Below are positions 35,201 through 45,057 of a stretch of DNA of 64,000 nt, one piece after another. The stretch covers positions 310,001 through 374,000 of the forward strand of contig JAHBBC010000027.1 in the NCBI GenBank assembly GCA_019915015.1, read 5' to 3'. The notes under the pieces are model-generated. The model saw nothing but the letters and a program-made list of their open reading frames with translations, did no database searches and was not told the origin of the DNA. Source of the stretch: Auriscalpium vulgare (Eukaryota > Basidiomycota > Agaricomycetes > Russulales > Auriscalpiaceae). The translations under genes were made by a program, and so were the position numbers. Numbering within the stretch: the first letter of the stretch is position 1; each line of letters opens with the position of its first letter.

Positions 35201-36206
35201 TATCTAGACAGAGATTAGTACTCGCTGCAACACGGGGGGCTGCACGGACCGAATGTGTCGAGCATACCACTTTCATAAAACCCTGGATTCCAACCTGATG
35301 CCGGCGGCGGAGCTGGTGATAGAATTCGAGGAGTTGGATGGAAAACGCTGTTTCGGGCAGGAAGGGGATCCTCCCAGGAGGCCGTGGAGGACGAGAGATA
35401 CATTTGCTTCGTCGCCGGCACGTTGGACGATCTCGCGCGGGCTCGTAGCCTGAGGCAACGTCAGGAAAGTCTGGAAAGAGCGGCGGGACACGCACCATCA
35501 AGGCCGATGGCTACCACAAAAAACATGTGCGGCTGCTGTGCACTGGGTTCATCGGGGCGGTAGGAAGAGTCTTCGCCTTGGGGATACCTCCATGAGAGGT
35601 ACGCGTCGACCAGTTTGGGGGAGATGGCCGCCCACTCGCTGTGGACAGCGCGACGCCGGTCCGTGCGCGTTCGGTGGTCCCTGGAACGAATTTTGCCGCC
35701 ATATAGCCTAACAAATAATATGTGGATGAGGTCGGGAGGCCAGCAGACGAAGGGGAAAGGACGCACGATATCATTGCATGCAACTTAGCCCGATACAGTG
35801 CCCGGTCCTCGTCCGTGGTGGCACGAAGCTCACCATCCTCTCCCTCATCTTCGTCTACCCAGCTCTCGTTGTCGTCGGGGTTGTCTGTTTCCATAGGCAC
35901 ATCGAGTAGGGGTGGGATGGTGAAGTCGAGGGATACGTCGAAGCCGCCAAGCTCGAGGCCAGCCTCTGCGAGGTTGCGCCGAATCTGCTTCGTAAGTCCT
36001 ACATGTACCAAGTCAGAGTAAGTTTGCCAACAGTTAATAGGCGACGTACGATGTTCTTCTGACTTGCGATCGGACTCAAGCTGCCTCTTCCGCGTCTGGA
36101 TGGATGCTAGAGACATCTTCGAGCCGGCTGCTTGAAGACCAAGGCCGGCATTGTAGGTGATAACCCTGCTAGATGTAGAACGATTCTTTCTTGAAGCTGA
36201 ATACAT
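32218..36206 (-). pseudogene. KDZ transposase, disrupted by a 609-bp insertion and a frameshift
   Basis: The gene starts at the ATG at 36206 (MYSASRKNRSTSS) and ends at 32218. Diagnostic KDZ blocks in order are: FLPETAFSIQLLEFYHQLRR; ALGRDAEGWRLRNSCPCC, a Cys cluster; MDGCSSHKRL; KYPLAILDAYMREF, continuing as VGYDIGCSMDTTV; VNAFHGYAHNRLCQLCHHPL; ERIFSSLGTVARLIRHASHF; and YGWLGEFDLLKESRHDVL. Together these give the expected catalytic core. Two lesions are visible: a one-base loss between GLLGGSP and FLPETAF (about 35366), and a 609-bp insertion (32740-33348) between RLAPQQ and NPPRRILPYSEVV. Other gaps are spliced introns. The enzyme should move the element by cutting at its long inverted repeats, but this copy is probably dead. 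Confidence 0.85.
32740..33348. mobile_element. Hairpin-ended 609-bp insertion, copy 1, inside the KDZ transposase gene
   Basis: It lies exactly between codons that should be contiguous (CAACAA and AACCCCCC on the coding strand), with TT on both sides. The left end is ACGATTCCCACGAATCGTTG, a hairpin. The right end, read on the minus strand, is a nested stem: GGGAGTGG pairs with CCACTCCC around an inner GTGC/GCAC hairpin. A strong palindrome with arms CAATGACATCAT... lies at about 33008-33064. There is no coding capacity. Confidence 0.75.
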
Positions 36207-36413
36207 GCGTGAAGTGGTGAGAGCAGAGGTGGTAGGCGGAGGTAGGGCGAGTCCGCGACTCTGTCGCGCGGCGTGTTCCACGCCACACGTGATAGACGCG
36301 TTTGTTGACGGCACGTGTTGATTTGATCAATCATTCCCCTCACAATTACTATTAACTACTGCATTCACTAGCTGAGTATACATGTTGACTATAAAGAGAA
36401 AGGAGGTATAGAC

Positions 36414-37014
36414 CGAGCTCATCGTCGACGACGGCGACGACGGGCCTTGGCACGGCGAGCGGGACAGGCGCCGGCGGGGCGCCGCGGCATCAATCGGCAA
36501 GGGCGACGGGGCGCCCGGACCCGCGCTGCCACCGGCCCCGCAAATTTTCTGATTACGTCATGTTGGTTCTTTTCCCAGCTGCGGGAATACCCATATTGCC
36601 CCTTCCCCCGTGCCCCGCTCGCTTAGGGAGTGACACCATCGTGTTCCCCTTGAAAATGCGGTTCCAATGGTATATACATGTTACTATATACGGGAGGGGA
36701 CGGCGGGACAGTCGAGCTCGTCGTCGGTGACGACGACGAGCACCCTTAGCGCGCTGTCGGGACAGTTGGCGCCGGTGACGGCAGGCGCGGGAACGTCGGC
36801 AACGGGACGGGCACGTGCCCGATGGCTCTGATCCGGGACTATCTCCCGCTCACCCCTTATCACACTTATCTCTCGAGATCTCTTGATCTGCCGGGGTGCG
36901 AACGCTGGGGGAAGTGCTGCAGTCAATGATTTTGAGCTAATGATGCTAGTTAGCCTGGCCATCACACACACACTACCCGGGCTTCTTATCTTAGGTAAGA
37001 GGTACCATCAGGTG
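36414..37014 (-). repeat. Right terminal inverted repeat of the KDZ transposon
   Basis: 601-bp inverted copy of 21937-22538, ending CCATCAGGTG, followed by the duplication ACGTACAA (37015-37022). Confidence 0.93.
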
Positions 37015-37022
37015 ACGTACAA
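37015..37022. repeat. Right 8-bp target-site duplication of the KDZ transposon (ACGTACAA)
   Basis: Identical to 21929-21936. Confidence 0.9.
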
Positions 37023-38145
37023 ATAGTTCTGAGTCGCTAGAAGACGAAATAAGAAGTTACTATTCCCCCTTGTACTCAGGATCTCGAAAGAGCTTCTGAA
37101 GTGGTCTGACTTCACCACAACCCGTTGCTCTAGCTCTTAGACGCACGAAACTTCAACACCAATACCACGCCGCAATATCAATACGAATACGAATACCACG
37201 ACCCTCGACAAATCCCCTCTCGCCCTTCGAAATCTCCCTACGCCTCACTACTCTCTCCCTCGACACCACGCACCTTCAACGCAGAGATCAGGCCTATATA
37301 CGCCCCTCTGTTCCTTCGTCATTACCTCGTACTTCGTCCCTCTCGTCCTCGATATATTCCTCCGACCATTGCCACCGCTGCGTAATCCCCCTTCGACTTT
37401 CGAAATAGTCCTCGCGTCCCCTCCGACATTCCTAGCTTCCGTGACACATTCTTGGGAGCTCGCCCGTTGCGTCTCCAGCACTGCATCATTTTGGTGATCC
37501 GTGCCGTGTCTAGCTCGCGCACTATTGTCCTCTCCCCCAGCCTCTCGCACCCTCCGATCCAAGTCCTAGTCACCGTGTCCCACTCGTACACCGAGCAGGA
37601 TTTGCTGTGCGTAGTCTCGGGACCCTGACTGCACTCCCTCAACTCGATACGTTCACTACTGCGCTCTGAGGATTGGACATCAATATATATCCGCCTCACT
37701 ACCAGTTGGACGCCCATCAGCGGGTGATGGCCTTATCCCTTGTCCGGACATCTGGAATCACAGCGGTAGTTGGCCGTTTCTACAGTCCGGACATGCGTGA
37801 GCTGATGGCTTAGTAGGGAAAGTGTGACCGGTGTAGCGATGTAGGATACCGTTAGACTGCAGTTTGATTCCCCGTTGATGATTTTGGCTCCGCAACACAA
37901 TTTTTTGTACCCAACTGCTTTACCCCTTACAATCCCTCAGTGACAATCACTACATCCACAATGTTCCCTATGCCCTACTATACCACACAGGATCAATCAA
38001 ATTTGCGTGACTCAAAGTCAATAGTTCAGAAGGTTATAAGCCCGATAAGTTTGAGCCTCCGAATGGGCACGCATGCCGTCGATCTGCCAGACATCACAAC
38101 TATACTGTTGCAGCACTTCTTCTCCCCTTCGTCCCAGTCCTCGTT
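37023..38145. other. Interior remnant of the outer element, no gene recognised
   Basis: Continuation of the outer element after the KDZ insertion. It contains TGTCCGGACATCT and CAGTCCGGACATG (two near-identical palindromic words about 45 bp apart) and the pol III-like boxes listed separately. No protein domain could be read. Confidence 0.4.
37803..37875 (+). ncRNA. Possible tRNA-derived (pol III) element: A-box and B-box like motifs
   Basis: TGGCTTAGTAGG at 37805 matches the A-box consensus TRGCNNARYNGG at every fixed position, and AGTTTGATTCC at 37861 is close to the B-box GGTTCGANTCC. They are about 55 bp apart, as in tRNA genes or SINEs. No complete cloverleaf could be drawn, so a tRNA-derived SINE head or chance are both possible. 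Confidence 0.25.
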
Positions 38146-38630
38146 ATGGAGGAAACAACGGCAGCATCACACATCATCGAAATACCCGACGACCCCGGCG
38201 ACAAGGTATTCATCGCTGCTGAATGGATTGGACAGGGCAAGATCTACCCGGCGATACCACCTGCACATGTTGAAGCCCAGCTGAAAGCCGTTCTCGAGGT
38301 CCCATTCATCCCTCGAAAGCACATCGTTCCTCACGATCTGCCAGTCATCGAGCTGTTACAGCAAAATCTTCCCTCCCAGGTCAGTAGCCTCTTTGTACAA
38401 TATTTGTATCATCTCCACTAATTTATATTTTACCAGTACAGGTGGTCCGGAATTATCAAGCGCCGTGTGTACCGGGTTCGCGGGGCCAATGCCCTCTGGC
38501 ACATGGATGGCAATGAGAAGCTTCGTCCGTGGGGCTTCTATATCCATGGATGCATTGATAACCACTCGCGGATGATCATTTACCTTGCATGCCGCTCCAA
38601 CAAGCGCGCAAAGACAGTTGAAAATGTCTT
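38146..38630 (+). pseudogene. Truncated DD35E integrase fragment of the outer element
   Basis: From about 38446 the frame reads RWSGIIKRRVYRVRGANALW then HMDGNEKLRPWGFYIHGCID and continues to SNKRAKTVEN. This is almost the same protein as the intact integrase at 48915-50624, including the first catalytic Asp. After TVENV homology ends abruptly in subterminal AT-rich sequence, so the second Asp and the Glu are missing. An ATG at 38146 opens an upstream exon (MEETTAASHIIEIPDD...) that does not resemble the N-terminus of the intact copy and is joined by an intron. It is either a different 5' exon or the product of an internal deletion. Confidence 0.75.
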
Positions 38631-38824
38631 ATTTATCTGGCGCATCAATAAACCTGTGTCATTTCGATTGACTTCTGACATCGTACCTTCCTGTTGATTT
38701 TCCAGCTGCTTGCCTACAGATGTGTACATTTGTCGCAATTCACACTTACGCCAATATTTCGGCATGCACACCTGTGTCAATTTGCCAATATTTCTTGTGT
38801 ACGAACAAGTCTGAAAATAAGTAG

Positions 38825-38830
38825 CCCTCA
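38825..38830. repeat. Left target-site duplication of the inner element (CCCTCA)
   Basis: CCCTCA directly before TATGGCAAGTATACTG; repeated at 51808-51813 after the opposite terminus. Confidence 0.88.
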
Positions 38831-38861
38831 TATGGCAAGTATACTGTAAAAGTATTCCAGA

Positions 38862-39060
38862 TTATCGGCTCAAATCCGCACATGTTTGCAACGCAGCAAT
38901 ATATACACAGGCTGTCGGATATGAATTTAATACACGCAAGCAATGTCTGACAGAGTTATTTTGCACATGTCATATGAAACCAGCAATTGACACAGGTGTT
39001 TGCCGCGGCAAAGACGCACACAGGTTCCGAATGAGCTCTTAGAATTAACACAGGTTCTGT
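38862..39060. repeat. Left subterminal repeats of the inner element
   Basis: AT-rich stretch with CACATGTT, ATACACAGGC, GACACAGGTG and ACACAGGTTC words about every 25-40 bp, oriented as at the left end of the outer element. Confidence 0.6.
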
Positions 39061-39640
39061 ATGCAGGGAAATTACACAACAGTGAAAGAAATAAGACTCA
39101 AAGGAAAGAACACAATGAGATATTGACACAGCTCCATCAATTGATGCCCCTAGATAAGCGCAGGCAGCGAGGACCGCGTAGGAGACATCCTGTCGGAACT
39201 GCCGCTTTGGGCCAGCTCTAAAGCCTAAGTATGTCGCTTGCTTCTTTGCTTCTCAGGGACGGCTACTCAGTCGCATCTTTACCTTCATTCTTATCCTTCT
39301 ATAACTACCCTTACCGGAGCATTGTCTGAGTCTCGAACCAGTCTCAAACCCACTGATCCCTGACCTCTCCTGTCTATCTGTCGGACATGTCTCTGTGGGA
39401 AAACCTCGGGCGGACCTTTCATACTGGTGAGATTCCACCAATTCATTTAGCTGGCCCGGTCAGTTAGGTCGGCTCAAGGAGAGGGCAGCTTGAGGAGAGT
39501 GCAGGACTGTTTGTCCGGCACAAACAATGTCCCTTATCACGCGGCATCCCCATCTCTGAAAACTTCGCACTGCTCCTTTCCAGCCGTGCACCCCACACAC
39601 CAGCCAACTGCATCTTCTCCACTCCTCCTTCCAGCCAAAC
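39061..39640. other. Upstream region of the plus-strand gene of the inner element
   Basis: No gene is seen. It carries the transition from subterminal repeats to the first exon at 39641. Confidence 0.4.
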
Positions 39641-42600
39641 ATGTCGTCTACTTGGAGTTTATCCGTTGACGATCTCGGCAGCTGCACAGAGCCATCCTGC
39701 AGCGAGTCTTCGTGCCCTGTCGGATACTTCCCGATCGATGTCACTGTAGTCAACGATCTCAGCCGACTCCCCACCCTTTTGTGCGCATATTGCGAACATC
39801 CAGCGGTGTGGCATCGGCGCGCAGCACCCAGGACAAGCAGAAACGCACCCAGTGCATGGGATAATCCCAGTCAGCCGTCAGGTTCCGCCCTGCCACCCGA
39901 GGGGCACAAGTCGACAGCTTCTAGTGCGGGCAGCACTTCCAAATCTTGGACCCAGGTGCGTAGCCGCATCTATCAACTGCTAAATAGACTCCCCTGATGC
40001 GATATATCTCATAGAATGGCGGACTTCCTCGCAAGACACAGGAGAAGATGATGGACTCTCGCGGCTCAACAAGCAGTGCGTCCTCTCTCCTGCTCACACA
40101 CTGGCACATGCTGACATGATCTCCAACCTAGGGTCATTAAAGTCATTCAAGGAGCATATCAGACACCGGAAGGATCACCTATCAAGTGGCTTATCTCCAG
40201 CTGGGGCGGACGCCTTCTACCCGGCAGGGAAGGTATGGTGAACCACCTCACTCTGCGCTTTGGAAGTGCTCTGATTCAGTGTTGGGGTGATCAAGTCACA
40301 GCAGCAGGCTTCAGAAGAGTCCTCACATCGCAAGCGCAAGCGAGCTGAAGATTTGAAGCCCGGAAGTAAGAGCAAGATTGGGAGTTCAAGTCGTGCCGCT
40401 CCGGGGGCGTCCAAGCCGCTCAAGACCACCAAAGTTACGGTCATCTTAGTGGAGAACACAGCAAAAGTACATCGCGGATGTTACGTTCGACCCGACATAA
40501 ACAAGTACGTCGTGTCCGTATTCCTTCTTCTCCAATGTACCGATTAATTTGCATTCAAGACAGGGAATACTGGATTCAGCGAAATTGGTCCAGACGCTCA
40601 ATATACCAGAGAGCGCGGATAGCGGCACAATCAATGCGCTAGTCGACGACGCCTTTAGGCCAATATTTCAATATGCAGAGGCACGCATCAGGTCCATGGC
40701 CAACCCGAATAGCACTCGTCCTTGGACACTCCTGCGATCGAACGCCCACCAAGGCAGCTCCACAATTCTTTTCCCTGAGCACGCTAATAATGTAGCTGAT
40801 GCGATCAATTCTGATACGTTCATGCGGTATGCACCAAACTTGCTATCTCCAGGAATATTTGCGCTGAAGATACTCGTAGTGCTGGATTGAGCAAGCTGCG
40901 CAACGTTCCAGCTGCTGCTGGATTCAAGATTACGGTGTACTTGGCGTTGGTCAAAGGATCGGAGAATATTCCCCTACCCTCTGGCCCTCGTCGCCGTCGA
41001 CAGCAGACGACAGAAAGCAGCGGCAGTGGAGACAGTGACAGCGACACACACTCATAGCGAGAGCGATCCCATTATTATTAGTGACTCTGAAGTCCCCGAT
41101 CATCCAAGTGAAAGCGCTCGAGCGCAGGCAACGGTAGATTTATCTCTCGATGCATAACAGCGCTTTATCTAACGACAGCTATATTTGCAGTCCGAGAATA
41201 ATACCGCGCGTGACTGGACACCATCGCCGTCTGAGCATGCAGGCAGATATGGCCCGGGTAGTTCAAGAGGTGCTGCGCCTACGGTGAGCCATCAGTCTGT
41301 GTGGTGCGCGACCTATGACCATGCTCAACAGACTTCATATGTAGCGCGACTATGATGACGCTGAGCGCGATGAGATGCTTGACGACCCGGACGCCGATGA
41401 CGATGAGATGGCCGATAATGATGTGTCCGGGTCCCGTGCGTCACCTTCGGGATCAACTGCCCAGCAGCCCGACTCGCCTCCAAAAGTGCCGGAGTGTCAT
41501 CTCGCTCTCCGTCGCGCACTGTGCACTGTGCATCAACCCTCGGGATTGGGCTCGGGATCGCCAAAATCCTGGGTAGGCAACGCTCTTTTTGTCTATCTCT
41601 CTTATAAATGACTGACTCTTACACCTTTTGCACACAAGTGGGCAGCCTCGCGAGAGACTAGCACCGACGCCTTTGTACGTGTTGACCACAATCTTGTGGC
41701 TTTGCAGAATTTTGAAGACCGCCGGTCCATGGGCAATGCTGGGGTGACGGCAGACATCGTGTGGTCCGCCTGTGCGGAACCATTCCTGACTTCATTGGAT
41801 TTTCTAGACGAGCTTGTGCGGCTCATTGAGCCAGCCAACTCACACGAGAATCCAGAGACCAGCCTCGACTGTCGAGAAAGGCTCAGTCTTGGTTTACGCC
41901 TCGGCCCATTCGGACTTCAGGCCGCTGTCAATGGTCTGGATATTTTGTACAATCTCCTTCCCGAGACAAACCCAGGGATCACACGGGGCACGTATGATGT
42001 GCGACTGAAGGTTCTCACCCACACATCGGAGACAGCCCTGCGGCTTCTCACAGACTTCTTATGCTCCTTCCCACGACACATGTACGATCCACCAGGTCTG
42101 CAGGCTGTGGGTGTCCTCCTTGATCGGAATAAAACAAAGTCGACCTTCTCCGTATGTATCCTTATATTCTGGTGCACTGGTACCATGCTGATGGAACGCA
42201 ACTAGGATGCCGATGAAACAGACTGGTCAAAGCTCACAGTGCCAAACCTGGTTCTCAAGCGAGCGGACCCGTCCGCTCTCAAGCATGCTCTTGAACAGGA
42301 CTATGGCCACTGGTCAGATCATAGCGCGATGCGGTACAATGCTATGTATTGTGGCGAGCACGGTCTTGACGGTTTGATCACCCGTGTTGTCCATCCCTTC
42401 CTGGACGAGTTTCCCATCGAGCATCCACACTATGCGGAGTTCTTCGAGATCTTCGAGGGTTTTTTCCGCGCTGTTGATCACAAGCTAACGAGCTACAAAA
42501 AGGTGCGTGGCGTTTATATTGGCAATTCATATTGATAAATTCTTAATAAATGTGTGCTAGTCCCACGGCAAGAACAAGGCGACGACACCGCAGTCAGAAC

Positions 42601-43391
42601 CACCACCGAGAAAACATACCCGAAGCTCGGTGAGGCGGTTACTCGTATTTTCTGCACGGCTCGTACTCATGCGTTGCCGCTGTTCATCAGCACCAGACTG
42701 ATTCAAATGCTCATGTGTCGGACGGGACGGAGGGAAAGCGGTCAACACGGAGCGGAACGCGTGCACAGTAGGCAACATACTTAGTTTCTGAATAATGTAC
42801 GACACGTGTCTCATTCGACAAATTTTGTTTCCTTTTGAAACAGGCAAGCACGTACTGAGGAAAATGCGTACGCAAAAGGTGCAGATGCAGCACCCAATTC
42901 TCCCATCAATATATCTTCAGATGACGATGCACAAGAAGACGACAGCGCGTCTTCACCTGTAAATCCGATGCCAGAGCGTAAGCCTCGACCATACGCAGGA
43001 GGGCCCACCAGCTCCAAATCGGACGCAACAAGATCACCTAACCGCGTGTTACAACGCCTCCAGCTCCTCCAACAGGCCAAGCAGCTGGAGCAAGCCGCCG
43101 CTCTCCGAGGGCAGACATAAACAAAGATTATTGACATTATTTACGACCAGTTTCCGGTTCGAAATGCCCCACCGAAACATGATCTAGCCGTGATGATCCC
43201 CAGCAAAGCGATTCTCCTGCTGCTCAAGGTAGTATTCCGCTCTGGCTTATAATTTCATGAACTCACCGCCGCTGTCACGCAAATACCAATTCCAGGTGTA
43301 CCATCCTGACAAGCATGCCCAATCTGAACATACACAAAAGCTGTTCACTGCCATTGCTCAAGCACTGACGGGCCTTTTACCAGGGAGATAG
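39641..43391 (+). CDS. Large spliced transposon protein of unknown function with C-terminal J-domain-like HPDK segment
   Basis: The ATG at 39641 starts MSSTWSLSVDDLGSCTEPSC. Coding exons follow, separated by short GT-AG introns: FKEHIRHRKDHLSSGLSPAG then GADAFYPAGK; a basic linker RKRKRAEDLKPGSKSK; QGILDSAKLVQTLNIPES; NICAEDTRSAGLSKLRN; a long block with NAGVTADIVWSACAEPFLTS and GLDILYNLLPETNPG; and WSKLTVPNLVLKRADPSALK. The last exon reads LLLLKVYHPDKHAQSEHTQK and ends at 43391. HPDK is the hallmark of J domains, which recruit Hsp70, but the surrounding helices are poorly kept. Between SDTFMR and NICAED the frame changes by either a 26-nt intron or a one-base loss. Not all junctions were fixed. 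I do not recognise the rest of the protein. Confidence 0.55.
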
Positions 43392-45057
43392 ATGCGAGGG
43401 TGGTGGTCAGTTTTGGCTGTAGCGTATCTCATATCTCGAGTGCGGAGAAATGTCACGTGATCTATGTGCGACGCAACAAAGTTGAATTTACAGCAACCGG
43501 GGCATCTACCGCTAAGGTTTCGGATAGTGTGCGATGTGTCTATACCATACCAAAACAATATATTCTGCATCAAAACCATTACAAATGCGTCTGGTTCATG
43601 ATCCCGGGAGGGGGAGGGGAGCACCGGGGCAGGTCACGTGTCGTGTCGGAAGCGTCCCGCTGTGCTTCAAGTCAAATCCATAGCTCTCGGGGCATCTACA
43701 GCTAACATTTTCAAAGGGAACCTCACATCAGCCACGTCAGGGCTGCTCGAGCAACACCGGCCTATGTTGACTAATTCTTGCAGTGCAGGCCCCAACTTGG
43801 TCAACAAGTCAGCGACGGACGGTCATTATCGCCCTGCGTCACTGCGCACTCAAGAGACAAGCCGTGCTCGTGCACTGCGACGCGCAAGGCTAAGCAGCAG
43901 ACGCTTGGCTGCAGGCGAAGGTCAGCAAGACCCCGATGGACACATCAAGGGGAAACTTACATGAGCCATTGCAGGGTTGCTCGAGGACGCTGACCTATGC
44001 TTGCAGCGCAGGATGCATTCAACTTCGACAGCACGCGGAGCCCACAAGCTCATCAATCGTCCGCGAGCCGTGGTCCTCGCCCATCGCTCCCAGCACGCAA
44101 GTCTTCCCGCAAGTGCGCTGTGCCCATCGCGCTCGGGTTCCCGGAGTGCAGCGGGCGGGGAGCCACGGCGCAATGACGCGGTGCGCGTGTTCGCGGCCGA
44201 TCGTCTGCTCGACCTTTTCATTGGCCGTTGGGCGGAATGACGGTGCGTGGGAGATGATGCTTTCCAACGCGCCAGCCCGTGGTGCTCATCGAACGCATGA
44301 CGGTGGCGAGCACACACGCTATGGCTATGTACCCGGCGCACTGTGCGTCGATGACCCGCGCACTGCTCGTCTCTCGTAGAGTGCAGGCGGGCACCGGGCA
44401 TGCCTCGGATATTCTAGCTAACTAACTGCGCCCCTTCAAGTTTTGGATTGGCATGCCCCAGCAAGCACCAACCTGCGACCCCGGGGACGTACGCGCTTCC
44501 CTGCTGCTTCTTGTGCGTACACTGCTAAACAGGGACACAGCGCGCCCTTCAAATGCGTTCTCTTCCTCTTATGCGACATTGCGACCTCGTCCCGACAATT
44601 GCGCTTGTCCTGCGTCTTCAGCGATCCGTGTGTTTTGCTGCACGCGCGCACTCCCTGGTCTCGCCCGCCCTCGAACGCAGCCACTTGCGCACGGCCGCCG
44701 CGATCTCCGGCCCGCCTGACACATACGTCTCGGAGAACCGCGACCCGTCCGCGCGTCCGGGATATCCAGATCCGCGCCGAACTCGATGGGCACGTCGTCG
44801 ACGGCTCTGACGAACCCGGACATGATCGCGCCGGCGATGGCAGTCATGCCGTAGATGTTCTGGTGGTTGGGCGCGAGTCAGTCAGATTCCTTTGCGTGCT
44901 TACCAGCGTCGACTGGCAGCGCAGCCTGGGTGAGCACAGGGGCTGCCTAGGTGTGAACAAATATGAATTCGATCTAAATGAATGAAATATGTTACGAGCT
45001 GGGCGCGAGTGCTCATTGTCTGCCGGTATGTGGGATTACTAAAGAAACAAGTCATCG
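43392..45057. other. Non-coding interior of the inner element with short repeats
   Basis: The word GGGGCATCTAC followed by an AGCTAA/CGCTAA-type end occurs at 43499 and 43687. A diverged direct repeat (GGGCTGCTCGAG... at 43740 and GGGTTGCTCGAG... at 43975, each ending CTTGCAGYGCAGG) lies about 235 bp apart. Frames on both strands at 43.9-44.9 kb are unconvincing. Confidence 0.4.

Larger units (their letters stand above)
21937..37014. mobile_element. KDZ (Kyakuja-Dileera-Zisupton) DNA transposon, 15,078 bp
   Basis: The element is bounded by long inverted repeats (21937-22538 and 36414-37014) and a perfect 8-bp duplication. It carries, all on the minus strand, an HMG-box-like gene (22853-24202), a TET/JBP dioxygenase gene (24473-26431), an unrecognised fragment (29936-30310), a viroplasmin-like gene (30807-32042) and the KDZ transposase (32218-36206). 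Association of KDZ transposases with TET/JBP genes is a published feature of mushroom genomes (Iyer and colleagues, 2014). The two arms differ by very few bases in the parts compared (one C/T change and one extra G), so insertion is recent. The transposase, however, is broken, so this copy is probably non-autonomous. Confidence 0.93.
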
